IMG/VR virus record: IMGVR_UViG_3300024518_005059
Coordinates: 1-43,095 of that record
Direction: 5' to 3' (one strand)
Origin: a virus
DNA: 43,095 bases
The notes under the pieces are model-generated. The model did no database searches. It saw only the letters and a program-made list of their open reading frames with translations, and was not told where the DNA came from. Each line of letters begins with the position of its first letter. Position 1 is the stretch's first letter. The translations under genes were made by a program, and so were the position numbers. Below, piece by piece: positions 7,220 through 13,556 of the stretch.

Positions 7220-7606
7220 ATGACCTCTCAACAAGAGCTAGATTATAAACTAGGGAATGCCATAGTAGATGCATTGCCAGAATTTATTTTGGAAGATATT
7301 ATTAGGTCAGGGGCCGATATAGACGCAAAAAGATGCCTACAATATGGACCGGACATCTGCCCCCTCCACCTATGCATTACGGAGCTCCATCCAGGCGCAC
7401 TAAAACTGCTACTTTCACTTCGCGCTCAACCTAATGTTTTGTCTTTTCCCCAGAAAAGCATCCCTGCAAACTATGATCTCTCTGAGATATTTCTGCTAAT
7501 AGAGTCGGAAGCGAGAAGGCTTAGGGGGAGCGCCAGAATTCAAGATGAATTTCTGTCCTACGATTGGGAGTTGTTGATTTTTAAGATAAAAAAAGCACAG
7601 AAGTAA
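7220..7606 (+). CDS. Short ankyrin-like protein
   Basis: A 128-residue protein beginning with the ankyrin-family tag (SQQELDYKLGNAI). One or two degenerate ankyrin units follow (IRSGADIDAKRC, CPLHLCITELHPGALKLLLSL). The C-terminal half is helical and unrecognised. Unlike the main ankyrin operon it has its own strong promoter, so it may be expressed separately. Confidence 0.75.
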   Translation: MTSQQELDYKLGNAIVDALPEFILEDIIRSGADIDAKRCLQYGPDICPLHLCITELHPGALKLLLSLRAQPNVLSFPQKSIPANYDLSEIFLLIESEARRLRGSARIQDEFLSYDWELLIFKIKKAQK

Positions 7607-7608
7607 AT

Positions 7609-7671
7609 TAAACAAAAACCATTGACGAAACTGAGTCACTATAGTATAATGATTTTAAGTCGGTCACACAG
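7609..7671 (+). repeat. Promoter-bearing direct repeat, copy 2
   Basis: Near-identical to 7113-7176. Each copy stands upstream of a gene, so the repeat is a duplicated promoter cassette. Confidence 0.85.
7622..7650 (+). promoter_or_regulatory. Sigma70-type promoter for the 7720 gene
   Basis: TTGACG at 7622-7627, 17-base spacer, TATAAT at 7645-7650. The spacer holds AAACTGAGTCAC, the shared early-promoter element. Confidence 0.85.
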
Positions 7672-7719
7672 ACCGCAAACACTAACTTTTAACGTAGTAC
7701 TTAAAACGGAGATTTTAAA

Positions 7720-8427
7720 ATGAAAAACTCAAAAAGAAACAACTCACTAGACCATAGATTCGAAGATAACATGACCAAAGAGGCATCTGAAATAGTAAAA
7801 AAACATATAAAAATAGAAGATGCATTTGAAGATGTCTACGAAGAGGGGGCGGCGTCGATGCGAGAAGAGTTCAAAGCCATGTCAGACGATGAGGCTTTTG
7901 ATTCGGCTAATGATGATATTGAAGGTTGGGCCTTTGATGGCGCAAAGGCCTGCGTCCTGAGATGTATAGCTGCCGGCGCAGATTCAGATTCTATGGGAAC
8001 TGCCCTATGGGCTGCGCTAGACAACAGGTCGGAGCTAGCTAGCTACGAAAAATCCTCACACACTGATGAGGACGATATTTTCGAGGGCCATCTCCCAATT
8101 GCAGAGCTAATACTAGATCTGTGGGTAGCTGGGGAGGCATGCCTGACACGTGAAGAGCTTGAGAGATTTATTGACTCCTCAATTTCAAAAGGAGATAAAA
8201 AATTAACAAAAATGCTAGAAAAATATTACAAGCTAAAATTCAAATATAGCTACCTAGAAGAAAAAGAGAAAGAAAAACAACAGGAAATGCAAGAGAAAGA
8301 AAACGATCAAGCGGAGAAAGAAGAGGACGAACTCTACATGCAGGAGCGCAGAGAGGATATGCTAGGCCGAGACGGTAAGATCGCCAAAGAGGAGGAAGAT
8401 GAGCTAGACCACGAACTTTTCGGATAA
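7720..8427 (+). CDS. Acidic protein with an ankyrin-like core and a long charged helix
   Basis: A 235-residue protein after an ACGGAG site. Residues about 66-95 are ankyrin-like (AFDGAKACVLRCIAAGADSD, ALWAALDNRSEL). Residues about 150-235 are a long Glu/Lys/Gln-rich helix, probably a coiled coil (EKEKEKQQEMQEKEND). The whole protein is strongly acidic. It is expressed from its own promoter. Function unknown; an elongated adaptor or DNA-mimic role is speculation. Confidence 0.7.
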   Translation: MKNSKRNNSLDHRFEDNMTKEASEIVKKHIKIEDAFEDVYEEGAASMREEFKAMSDDEAFDSANDDIEGWAFDGAKACVLRCIAAGADSDSMGTALWAALDNRSELASYEKSSHTDEDDIFEGHLPIAELILDLWVAGEACLTREELERFIDSSISKGDKKLTKMLEKYYKLKFKYSYLEEKEKEKQQEMQEKENDQAEKEEDELYMQERREDMLGRDGKIAKEEEDELDHELFG

Positions 8428-8440
8428 TTAATTTCAAACC

Positions 8441-8456
8441 GCCCCCGCAAGGGGGC
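8441..8456 (+). promoter_or_regulatory. Stable RNA hairpin just upstream of a ribosome-binding site
   Basis: GCCCCC and GGGGGC pair around a GCAA tetraloop. No T-tract follows, so it is not a standard terminator. It ends 4 bases before AAGGAGG of the 8475 gene, and could stabilise the transcript end or set ribosome access. Confidence 0.6.
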
Positions 8457-8474
8457 CTCAAGGAGGAATGGAAA

Positions 8475-8627
8475 ATGGAAATTTTCAAAAACAAGAGATT
8501 CCCGGATAAAAATTATAAATACCGAGGGACACGCAAAAACTATGTGATCCTTTCCGAGTCAGATCAGATTCAATATTGGTCCGTCGAGCAGTTCAAGCGA
8601 TGGTTTGCCAGAAAAAAAGAGAGGTGA
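8475..8627 (+). CDS. Small aromatic-rich protein, 50 residues
   Basis: AGGAGG lies 8 bases before the ATG, and the gene ends 3 bases before the next start. The product is basic (NKRFPDKNYKYRGTRKNY) with a C-terminal helix (YWSVEQFKRWFARKKER). I do not recognise the family. The good ribosome site and tight spacing support a real gene. Confidence 0.65.
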   Translation: MEIFKNKRFPDKNYKYRGTRKNYVILSESDQIQYWSVEQFKRWFARKKER

Positions 8628-8630
8628 GAG

Positions 8631-9056
8631 ATGACAGATATAATGACACCGCTTACTCGCCGGATGGTTATTAGATTTCTTTTTAAGAATCTAATCTATC
8701 GAAACTCAAAGCCTGAAGACCTAATAGAGGTGCTGTCGTGCGGACGTTCCCGCTCATATGGGAGCGCCTTATACCAGGTTAAATATTCTCATTGTCATGA
8801 GATTTATGGTCTTTTATGCCTTGACGGCAAAAAGCTAATTTCAAAAGAATCCGATATCTGCATAGTCGAGAATTTGGCCGCCCCCAAACATAATGTTTGT
8901 ATAGATAGCGGAAGATTATCAGAGCTCCCAGCTATAGATCGGATGGCACCGCACGAAAGGGACATGTATATCCTGTCTCTCACGGGGACCACACTTACCG
9001 GTGAGCCTGTGACGGCCCACGAATCCATGAATATTGACGGGAGGTGCGAAGAATGA
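8631..9056 (+). CDS. Hypothetical protein with an N-terminal module shared by two other genes
   Basis: A 141-residue protein. Its start (PLTRRMVIRFLFKNLIYRN...DLIEV) resembles those of the proteins at 10558 (ITQDLLNFFKEGKLY...LLYRV) and 11469 (ITRELILGVIDGKVLYRN...LYYI), so a small N-terminal module of about 40 residues seems to recur. The rest is unrecognised and rich in Cys and His in the middle. The stop overlaps the next ATG (ATGA). Confidence 0.62.
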   Translation: MTDIMTPLTRRMVIRFLFKNLIYRNSKPEDLIEVLSCGRSRSYGSALYQVKYSHCHEIYGLLCLDGKKLISKESDICIVENLAAPKHNVCIDSGRLSELPAIDRMAPHERDMYILSLTGTTLTGEPVTAHESMNIDGRCEE

Positions 9057-9385
9057 AAAAGAAAACAATGGAAGAATTATTAGGACTCGATCGCAAGAGG
9101 AGAGTGTACCGAGCGCATAGCGACAGATTTTACATGGTCGTACTTGAGGACGATCCAGAGACCAAAAAACCATATGTTGTGAAAATGACAATTTGGAAAT
9201 GGATAAAAAATCTATTTAGGGAGGACGATAGAAAAGTAATGTTCCGTGTGGTGAGACATGCCCGTCTCCATGGGCGGAAAGATAACCCAACCGAGACCAC
9301 TACGGAGCATTTTTTTTGGGCCAATTTCTACGCAGCCGACCACAAAGGTAGGGCTATCTATGAGGACGATCTAGATTGGTGGTGA
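9053..9385 (+). CDS. Small basic protein, tandem copy 1
   Basis: A 110-residue protein. A GTG at 9044 is in frame, but the ATG at 9053 is preceded by GGGAGG and matches the start of the next copy (KKKTMEELLGLDR), so it is chosen. Core segments shared with the copy at 9447 include DDPETKKPYVVKMTIWKWI, NLFREDDRKV and TETTTE-FFW-NFY. It carries aromatic and charged residues and no membrane segment. Family unknown. Confidence 0.68.
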   Translation: MKKKTMEELLGLDRKRRVYRAHSDRFYMVVLEDDPETKKPYVVKMTIWKWIKNLFREDDRKVMFRVVRHARLHGRKDNPTETTTEHFFWANFYAADHKGRAIYEDDLDWW

Positions 9386-9446
9386 GATACTTTACGCGTT
9401 GCCGTCACATGCGCCCCCGCATTAACCAAAAAAAGAGCAAGGAAAA

Positions 9447-9785
9447 ATGAAAAAGAAAACAATGGAAGAATTATTAGGGCTCGACCGCGCGAGGAGAATA
9501 TACCGAGCGTATAGCGACAGCTCTTACGAGGTCGTCCTTACTGACGATCCAGAAACCAAAAAGCCATATGTTGTGAAAATGACAATTTGGAAATGGATCA
9601 AAAATCTATTTAGGGAGGATGACAGAAAAGTAACATTCCGGGTGGCGAGCTATAACAGGCGCAAAGATAACCGAACCGAGACCACTACGGAGTATTTTTT
9701 TTGGGACAATTTCTATCCCGCAACACACAAGAGTGGCCCTCTCTATGAAGATATCCCACCAAGGCCAAAATGGGCGAAAAAATAA
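9447..9785 (+). CDS. Small basic protein, tandem copy 2
   Basis: A 112-residue near-duplicate of the 9053 protein, differing mostly around residues 15-32 and at the C-terminus (RPKWAKK). The leader also resembles that before the 10558 gene (GCCGTCACAT and ATTAACC). A decayed third copy follows. Recent duplication is clear at the DNA level; function unknown. Confidence 0.7.
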   Translation: MKKKTMEELLGLDRARRIYRAYSDSSYEVVLTDDPETKKPYVVKMTIWKWIKNLFREDDRKVTFRVASYNRRKDNRTETTTEYFFWDNFYPATHKSGPLYEDIPPRPKWAKK

Positions 9786-9789
9786 CCAG

Positions 9790-9918
9790 ACCTAGACTAC
9801 TGCGGAGCATTTTTTTTGGGCCAATTTCTGGCCCTCAACCTACAAGGGCTTCCCTCTCTATGAGGAGATCCCATTAAGACCAAGACCGCGCGTAGCGCAA
9901 AAGGAGGAAGGAAAATGA
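9790..9918 (+). pseudogene. Decayed third copy of the 9053/9447 gene family
   Basis: From about 9790 the sequence aligns with the last third of both copies (reading TAEHFFWANF, then PLYEEIPLRPRPR), but the GAG codon at its start is TAG and no start or 5' part exists. The frame ends in a TGA that overlaps the ATG of the next gene. Confidence 0.75.
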
Positions 9919-10481
9919 AAGAATTTCCGGTTGAGTACACGGCTTTTAGATGGGACCCCAAAAGGCCAGAGTTTTTTTGGAGGTACGATGTAGAGGATGC
10001 GGTGGAGATGATATACGGCGCGCCAATTTACATGCACCACTTAAGAGAGGAGGCGCAAGAATTTATAGGAGAGATTCAATCAGTCAATGAAAAATCTTCA
10101 AAACGAGGGCCTATGGTGTTCTGCTTTCATATTCTTGTCGTGGCATGGATGGCCCTCGACCAGCACATCCTGTCGCAACATCTGATTACCGCTGCCTATA
10201 TATTGTTTTTCGTTTGGACGATCACATTTTTGGCCCTGTCGTATTTAGTTTTTTTTTACGGTAGCCCCATACCGTACGATCTAGACTCCGCAGACATAGA
10301 GAAAAATGAAGATATAGATCAGAAAAAAGGAGATTCGATCCAACTTCTTATTTTTGCGATCAACAAAAATTACCAGTCTGCTAGCGTAAAATGGAATATG
10401 ATAAATGTCTGCGCCTGTTTTTCCGCCTTCGTGACGGCCCTGATGTTTGTTGTTTACAGCTTCGCGTATGCAGTGTGCTAA
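9915..10481 (+). CDS. Membrane protein with about three transmembrane helices
   Basis: A 188-residue protein with an AAGGAGG site. Hydrophobic segments are at about 67-85 (VFCFHILVVAWMALD), 92-114 (AAYILFFVWTITFLALSYLV) and 165-187 (FSAFVTALMFVVYSFAYAV). A charged loop separates the second and third. The three-segment plan and the sequence before the first segment (SSKRGPMVFCFH) match the next gene (SSKGTMLFLLH), so they are paralogues. Inner-membrane location is inferred; a role in superinfection exclusion is possible but unproven. Confidence 0.72.
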   Translation: MKEFPVEYTAFRWDPKRPEFFWRYDVEDAVEMIYGAPIYMHHLREEAQEFIGEIQSVNEKSSKRGPMVFCFHILVVAWMALDQHILSQHLITAAYILFFVWTITFLALSYLVFFYGSPIPYDLDSADIEKNEDIDQKKGDSIQLLIFAINKNYQSASVKWNMINVCACFSAFVTALMFVVYSFAYAVC

Positions 10482-10557
10482 GCGTAAAAAACAGTAATCA
10501 CGCTGAGATCCTGCCGTCACATCCGAACCCGAATTAACCCAAAAAAGAGGAATTAAA

Positions 10558-11364
10558 ATGAAACAGATAACACAAGATTTATTGAATTTTTTTAAAGAGG
10601 GAAAATTATACGCCACGACCAAAAGTCCTGATCTGCTATATCGTGTTGTAGAAAAAAGAAACGGATGGATAAAAATATCAAGTCTGTTTCCAGCGTCCAA
10701 TAACAGCCTTTTGGTAAAAATAAACATAAGTGATTTTGAAAAAGAACATCAACAAGTAATCGACCTAACATCGCCAGAGCATGGCTTATTGTTTGGCCCG
10801 CTGCGACTTTCTGAAATGTCCGAATTTAAAGGGAAAAATTACAAAGAAAAAATTAAAATATTAGATGAATTAGTCGCTCCGCGCACAGCAGAACACGAAG
10901 AGAGCGCGGAAAACATAAGAACATCAGATTATATGATTTATTCTGCGCGGGAGATGGCAAGAAAAATACAATACTGCTCTGAGAGAGCGTCCAGCAAAGG
11001 GACTATGTTATTTTTACTGCACGTTAGTTGGGCGGCATGGGTTGCGCTTGACCCTCACCCTTTATCTAATGTTCCATTGTTTGCATTTTTATTGTTTTTT
11101 GTGTGGGCATGCACCGCTTTTGTTTTGCTTGGAGTGCTTTTTGTGGGGAAAAATTACACATCTCCCTTCCTTGACACCTCAAAAATATCGATGGACGAAA
11201 ACTTCCTTGAGCTACGAAAGGAAGAGCTCGTGCAGATTGATCGTGCAATAGAAAATAACTCTAAAATAGTCGCAACAAAATGGAAAAAAATTAAATACTG
11301 CTCTTTTTCTACTTTTGGTCTTGCGTGTGCGATGCTTTGTCTTTCTTTGTTTTTCAAAGGATGA
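10558..11364 (+). CDS. Membrane protein with an N-terminal soluble module
   Basis: A 268-residue protein. Residues 1-40 belong to the small module shared with the 8631 and 11469 proteins. Residues about 140-265 repeat the plan of the 9915 protein: a hydrophobic segment with WAAWVALDPHPLSN, a second (FAFLLFFVWACTAFVLLGVL), a charged loop and a last one (FGLACAMLCLSLFF). Downstream of both membrane genes the DNA repeats AAAAACAGTAAYCAC, showing they were duplicated with flanks. Function unknown. Confidence 0.72.
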   Translation: MKQITQDLLNFFKEGKLYATTKSPDLLYRVVEKRNGWIKISSLFPASNNSLLVKINISDFEKEHQQVIDLTSPEHGLLFGPLRLSEMSEFKGKNYKEKIKILDELVAPRTAEHEESAENIRTSDYMIYSAREMARKIQYCSERASSKGTMLFLLHVSWAAWVALDPHPLSNVPLFAFLLFFVWACTAFVLLGVLFVGKNYTSPFLDTSKISMDENFLELRKEELVQIDRAIENNSKIVATKWKKIKYCSFSTFGLACAMLCLSLFFKG

Positions 11365-11468
11365 GCCAAAAAAACAGTAACCACATAAGTTTCTTTTAGG
11401 GTTTTTGCTCTAAAAATCACCGAAAGCAACAAGTAGGCTTACCCATCTTTTTTACTAGGAGCAACAAA

Positions 11469-11870
11469 ATGACACAAATAACTAGAGAGCTCATCCTTGG
11501 AGTAATAGACGGAAAAGTCTTGTACCGAAATTTTCAACGTGACGAGCTATATTATATTGAGGGGATTGATGTTAGAGGTGGCAACTATGATATACGCCCA
11601 ATTTATAGCTCACCGCCCCCTATCAGAGAGTACATGAGAATAGAAGAGATTGAAGTGGAGCCGAACAGTTATGAGGCTTTAACCAGCGATGAGGCTGCAA
11701 AAAAAATAAGCAGGGCTTCATTTTATTTCCTTCGAGATATTTTTAGGAAAGACCATAAAATAGCACATGGAAATATTTTTATTTCTCATGTTAATTTTAA
11801 TCCGAGTAAAAACGAAGCGGAGAAGATACTTCACTTTTTGAGGCTAACGGACGCAGACCGGAGATTTTAA
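11469..11870 (+). CDS. Hypothetical protein sharing the N-terminal module
   Basis: A 133-residue protein after a CTAGGAG site. The first 35 residues match the module of the 10558 protein (MTQITRELI...GKVLYRN...LYYI). A proline-rich piece (SSPPPIREY) and a helical C-terminal half follow. There is no membrane segment, so the module exists with and without a membrane anchor. Function unknown. Confidence 0.65.
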   Translation: MTQITRELILGVIDGKVLYRNFQRDELYYIEGIDVRGGNYDIRPIYSSPPPIREYMRIEEIEVEPNSYEALTSDEAAKKISRASFYFLRDIFRKDHKIAHGNIFISHVNFNPSKNEAEKILHFLRLTDADRRF

Positions 11871-11871
11871 A

Positions 11872-12000
11872 ATGACACCCCTAACATGGTCAAAGAATAG
11901 AATATCTGCACAAGCTTCTGGCGGGCGGTTTTCACCCTACCTTCCGCGAGCTTCTGTCTCATTCATAAAATTAAAAATAAGAAAGGAGAATTCAAAATGA
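11872..12000 (+). CDS. Possible 42-residue protein
   Basis: A short frame starting 1 base after the previous stop and ending ATGA-fashion on the next start. Composition is ordinary and slightly basic (SWSK-free start MTPLTWSKNR, end KLKIRKENSK). No family. The ribosome site is weak (GGAGATTTTAAA). Possibly only a translational link. Confidence 0.35.
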   Translation: MTPLTWSKNRISAQASGGRFSPYLPRASVSFIKLKIRKENSK

Positions 12001-12173
12001 AACCCCTGCGCCCCCACCTAATAGCCCTTAGCACAGCAGCATCTGTGCTCCTCTTACTTTTCCTCTGCGGAATCTGGCCCAAGATGCCGAGCTATGAGAA
12101 GCTCAACGAGCGCATTATGGCGGAGCCTACACATGTTGGAGCGTTTATAGTTCTTGCGGACCGTCTCCACTAG
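11997..12173 (+). CDS. Small membrane-anchored protein at the convergent operon end
   Basis: A 58-residue protein after a strong AAAGGAG site. It has a basic start (KPLRPH) and one hydrophobic segment (about 8-27, LIALSTAASVLLLLFLCGIW), then a short tail. Its last 120 bases are antisense to the Rz1-like gene, which is unusual. The tail may be an accident of truncation where the plus-strand accessory block meets the lysis genes. Confidence 0.5.
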   Translation: MKPLRPHLIALSTAASVLLLLFLCGIWPKMPSYEKLNERIMAEPTHVGAFIVLADRLH

Positions 12174-12392
12174 AGATCGCATAGAGTCATCTGGCATTAT
12201 CGCCATCGTCTGACACGTCACCATGTAGGTCGTGGGGATGTAGTTCTCGGCCTGCACGGTGGCCTCATGCAGGCTTGAGCGTTTAAGGATTTTTAGGTCT
12301 GGCAGCGTCGTCGAGCAGCTGCCTAATATCATCGCCAACACTAGGACAGACAGACTGCTCAATAGTTGAATCGGTCGCGGCGTCATCGGCAT
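12054..12392 (-). CDS. Rz1: Outer-membrane spanin lipoprotein (Rz1-like)
   Basis: A 112-residue protein starting inside the Rz-like gene in another frame, the usual Rz/Rz1 arrangement. The N-terminus is a lipoprotein signal with a hydrophobic stretch and the lipobox LGSC (Cys26), then a mature part of about 87 residues, long for Rz1. Spanins link inner and outer membranes and complete lysis of Gram-negative hosts. Its 3' end runs antisense into the plus-strand gene ending at 12173. Confidence 0.75.
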   Translation of the reverse strand: MPMTPRPIQLLSSLSVLVLAMILGSCSTTLPDLKILKRSSLHEATVQAENYIPTTYMVTCQTMAIMPDDSMRSLVETVRKNYKRSNMCRLRHNALVELLIARHLGPDSAEEK

Positions 12393-12645
12393 ACTCCATA
12401 TTTTGAAGACGCTCCTCTAGCTCTAGAGCATCTAGTTTATGGTCTTTTTTTTCGGACATAGCATCCTGGTGTCTAGCCTCAAGGTGACTCTCATAGTCCT
12501 CTGACTCACGCACCATTTGCATCGCGCAGGCATTATGGCCCTCGCGATATTTTCTGACGCCATACATGGTTATGGCCGCTATTAGCGACGTCAGCAGCAA
12601 ACCTGCTGATATCAATATTATTGCTAGCTTCGAAAATGGTAACAT
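12283..12645 (-). CDS. Rz: Inner-membrane spanin (Rz-like)
   Basis: A 120-residue protein with a GGAGGGGG ribosome site. An N-terminal membrane anchor (residues 5-28, SKLAIILISAGLLLTSLIAAI) is followed by a charged periplasmic helix (RHQDAMSEKKDHKLDALELEERL), the normal i-spanin layout. It overlaps the Rz1-like gene by 110 bases and the previous gene by 22. It implies a Gram-negative host. Confidence 0.8.
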   Translation of the reverse strand: MLPFSKLAIILISAGLLLTSLIAAITMYGVRKYREGHNACAMQMVRESEDYESHLEARHQDAMSEKKDHKLDALELEERLQNMEYADDAATDSTIEQSVCPSVGDDIRQLLDDAARPKNP

Positions 12646-12833
12646 ACCCCCTCCATATCTTCATGATCTTCTGCTCCGTCAAACAGTGATGACATGTGAA
12701 GTTCGAGCTCCATGTCCTCAAAACTCTCGTACTCCTCGTTGAATTTTTTTTTGAACCCTTTTTCCCTGATCTTTCTGCCGTAGGTTGAGGCCTTATCGTT
12801 CTTGAGTTTTTTTTTGAATTCTTTCGGTTTCAT
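12624..12833 (-). CDS. Small charged hypothetical protein in the lysis cassette
   Basis: A 69-residue protein. The ATG at 12833 overlaps the transglycosylase stop (ATGA) with AGGA upstream; a more distal ATG at 12854 lacks a ribosome site. The N-terminal half is very basic (KPKEFKKKLKNDK, REKGFKKKF) and the C-terminal half acidic (FDGAEDHEDMEG). Family not recognised; position suggests a lysis or late accessory role. Confidence 0.55.
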   Translation of the reverse strand: MKPKEFKKKLKNDKASTYGRKIREKGFKKKFNEEYESFEDMELELHMSSLFDGAEDHEDMEGVCYHFRS

Positions 12834-13408
12834 TGGAGCATCCTGGGTAGCCATTTGTAGACTATACTCTTAACATAGCCAATGGTTTCTAGGCTATGTC
12901 GCCCTGTGATCTCAGGGAGAAACTCTATTATACGCCTGTAGCTATGATCTCCACCAGCTTTTTTTTGTGCTTTTTTCATATTTCCGATCCCTGCATTATA
13001 CGCTGCTAGAGATAGCTTATATTTGTCTTTCTGATTGCTCTTTTTCCAGAACTTATGCAATGCTCTCATGTACAGTGCGCACGCGCGAATGGAGCTTTCG
13101 GGGTCAAAAATATCTGAAAAAGAGGAATCGTAACGCTTCATGTCCTGCCACGTCGCAGGCATGAACTGGCACAGGCCCCGAGCCCCAACAGGTGATACGG
13201 CGCGAGGATCTAGTCGGCTCTCCTGGTAGCACTGCGCTTTCAGGGCTTGCCAGGGAGTGCCCATCGGCATAAAAATAACCGATGATTTAAAGTGCCTGTC
13301 GAAGCGGCTTGAGATTCGGTGACTAGAGGACCAGGCCGACAAGGAGACACACCCCAACGAAACGAGCAGCAAAAAATATAGAAAAAGCAAGCGGTTGCGT
13401 GTCTGCAT
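12830..13408 (-). CDS. Lytic transglycosylase endolysin (SLT fold)
   Basis: A 192-residue protein. An N-terminal hydrophobic segment (residues 7-25, LLFLYFLLLVSLGCVSLSAW) can act as signal or signal-anchor. The SLT domain covers about 52-165: catalytic Glu63 in CYQESRLDP, then GARGLCQFMPATW (75-87) and AAYNAGIGNM (135-144), all hallmarks of the soluble lytic transglycosylase family. It cleaves peptidoglycan glycan strands. It lies between holin and spanins, so it is the likely endolysin. Confidence 0.9.
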   Translation of the reverse strand: MQTRNRLLFLYFLLLVSLGCVSLSAWSSSHRISSRFDRHFKSSVIFMPMGTPWQALKAQCYQESRLDPRAVSPVGARGLCQFMPATWQDMKRYDSSFSDIFDPESSIRACALYMRALHKFWKKSNQKDKYKLSLAAYNAGIGNMKKAQKKAGGDHSYRRIIEFLPEITGRHSLETIGYVKSIVYKWLPRMLQ

Positions 13409-13553
13409 TTTTTAACCACCTAGATAAGACGTTGCTTTTATTCTCAATTTTTTTATCTAAATAACTGAGCATGAAAAATGCACTTGAAATCGCAAGAATT
13501 ATCCTAATAAAAACAAACGCTTCTTGGTATAAAATTGACGAAAAAACATCCAT
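13323..13553 (-). CDS. Putative holin
   Basis: A 76-residue protein with two hydrophobic segments (about 13-31, VFIRIILAISSAFFMLSYL, and 55-75, LAFSIFFAARFVGVCLLVG) separated by a charged loop (DKKIENKSN), the class II holin layout. GAGGTGAT precedes the start. Its last 86 bases overlap the endolysin gene in another frame. Assignment rests on size, topology and place in the lysis cassette. Confidence 0.65.
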   Translation of the reverse strand: MDVFSSILYQEAFVFIRIILAISSAFFMLSYLDKKIENKSNVLSRWLKNADTQPLAFSIFFAARFVGVCLLVGLVL

Positions 13554-13556
13554 ACA

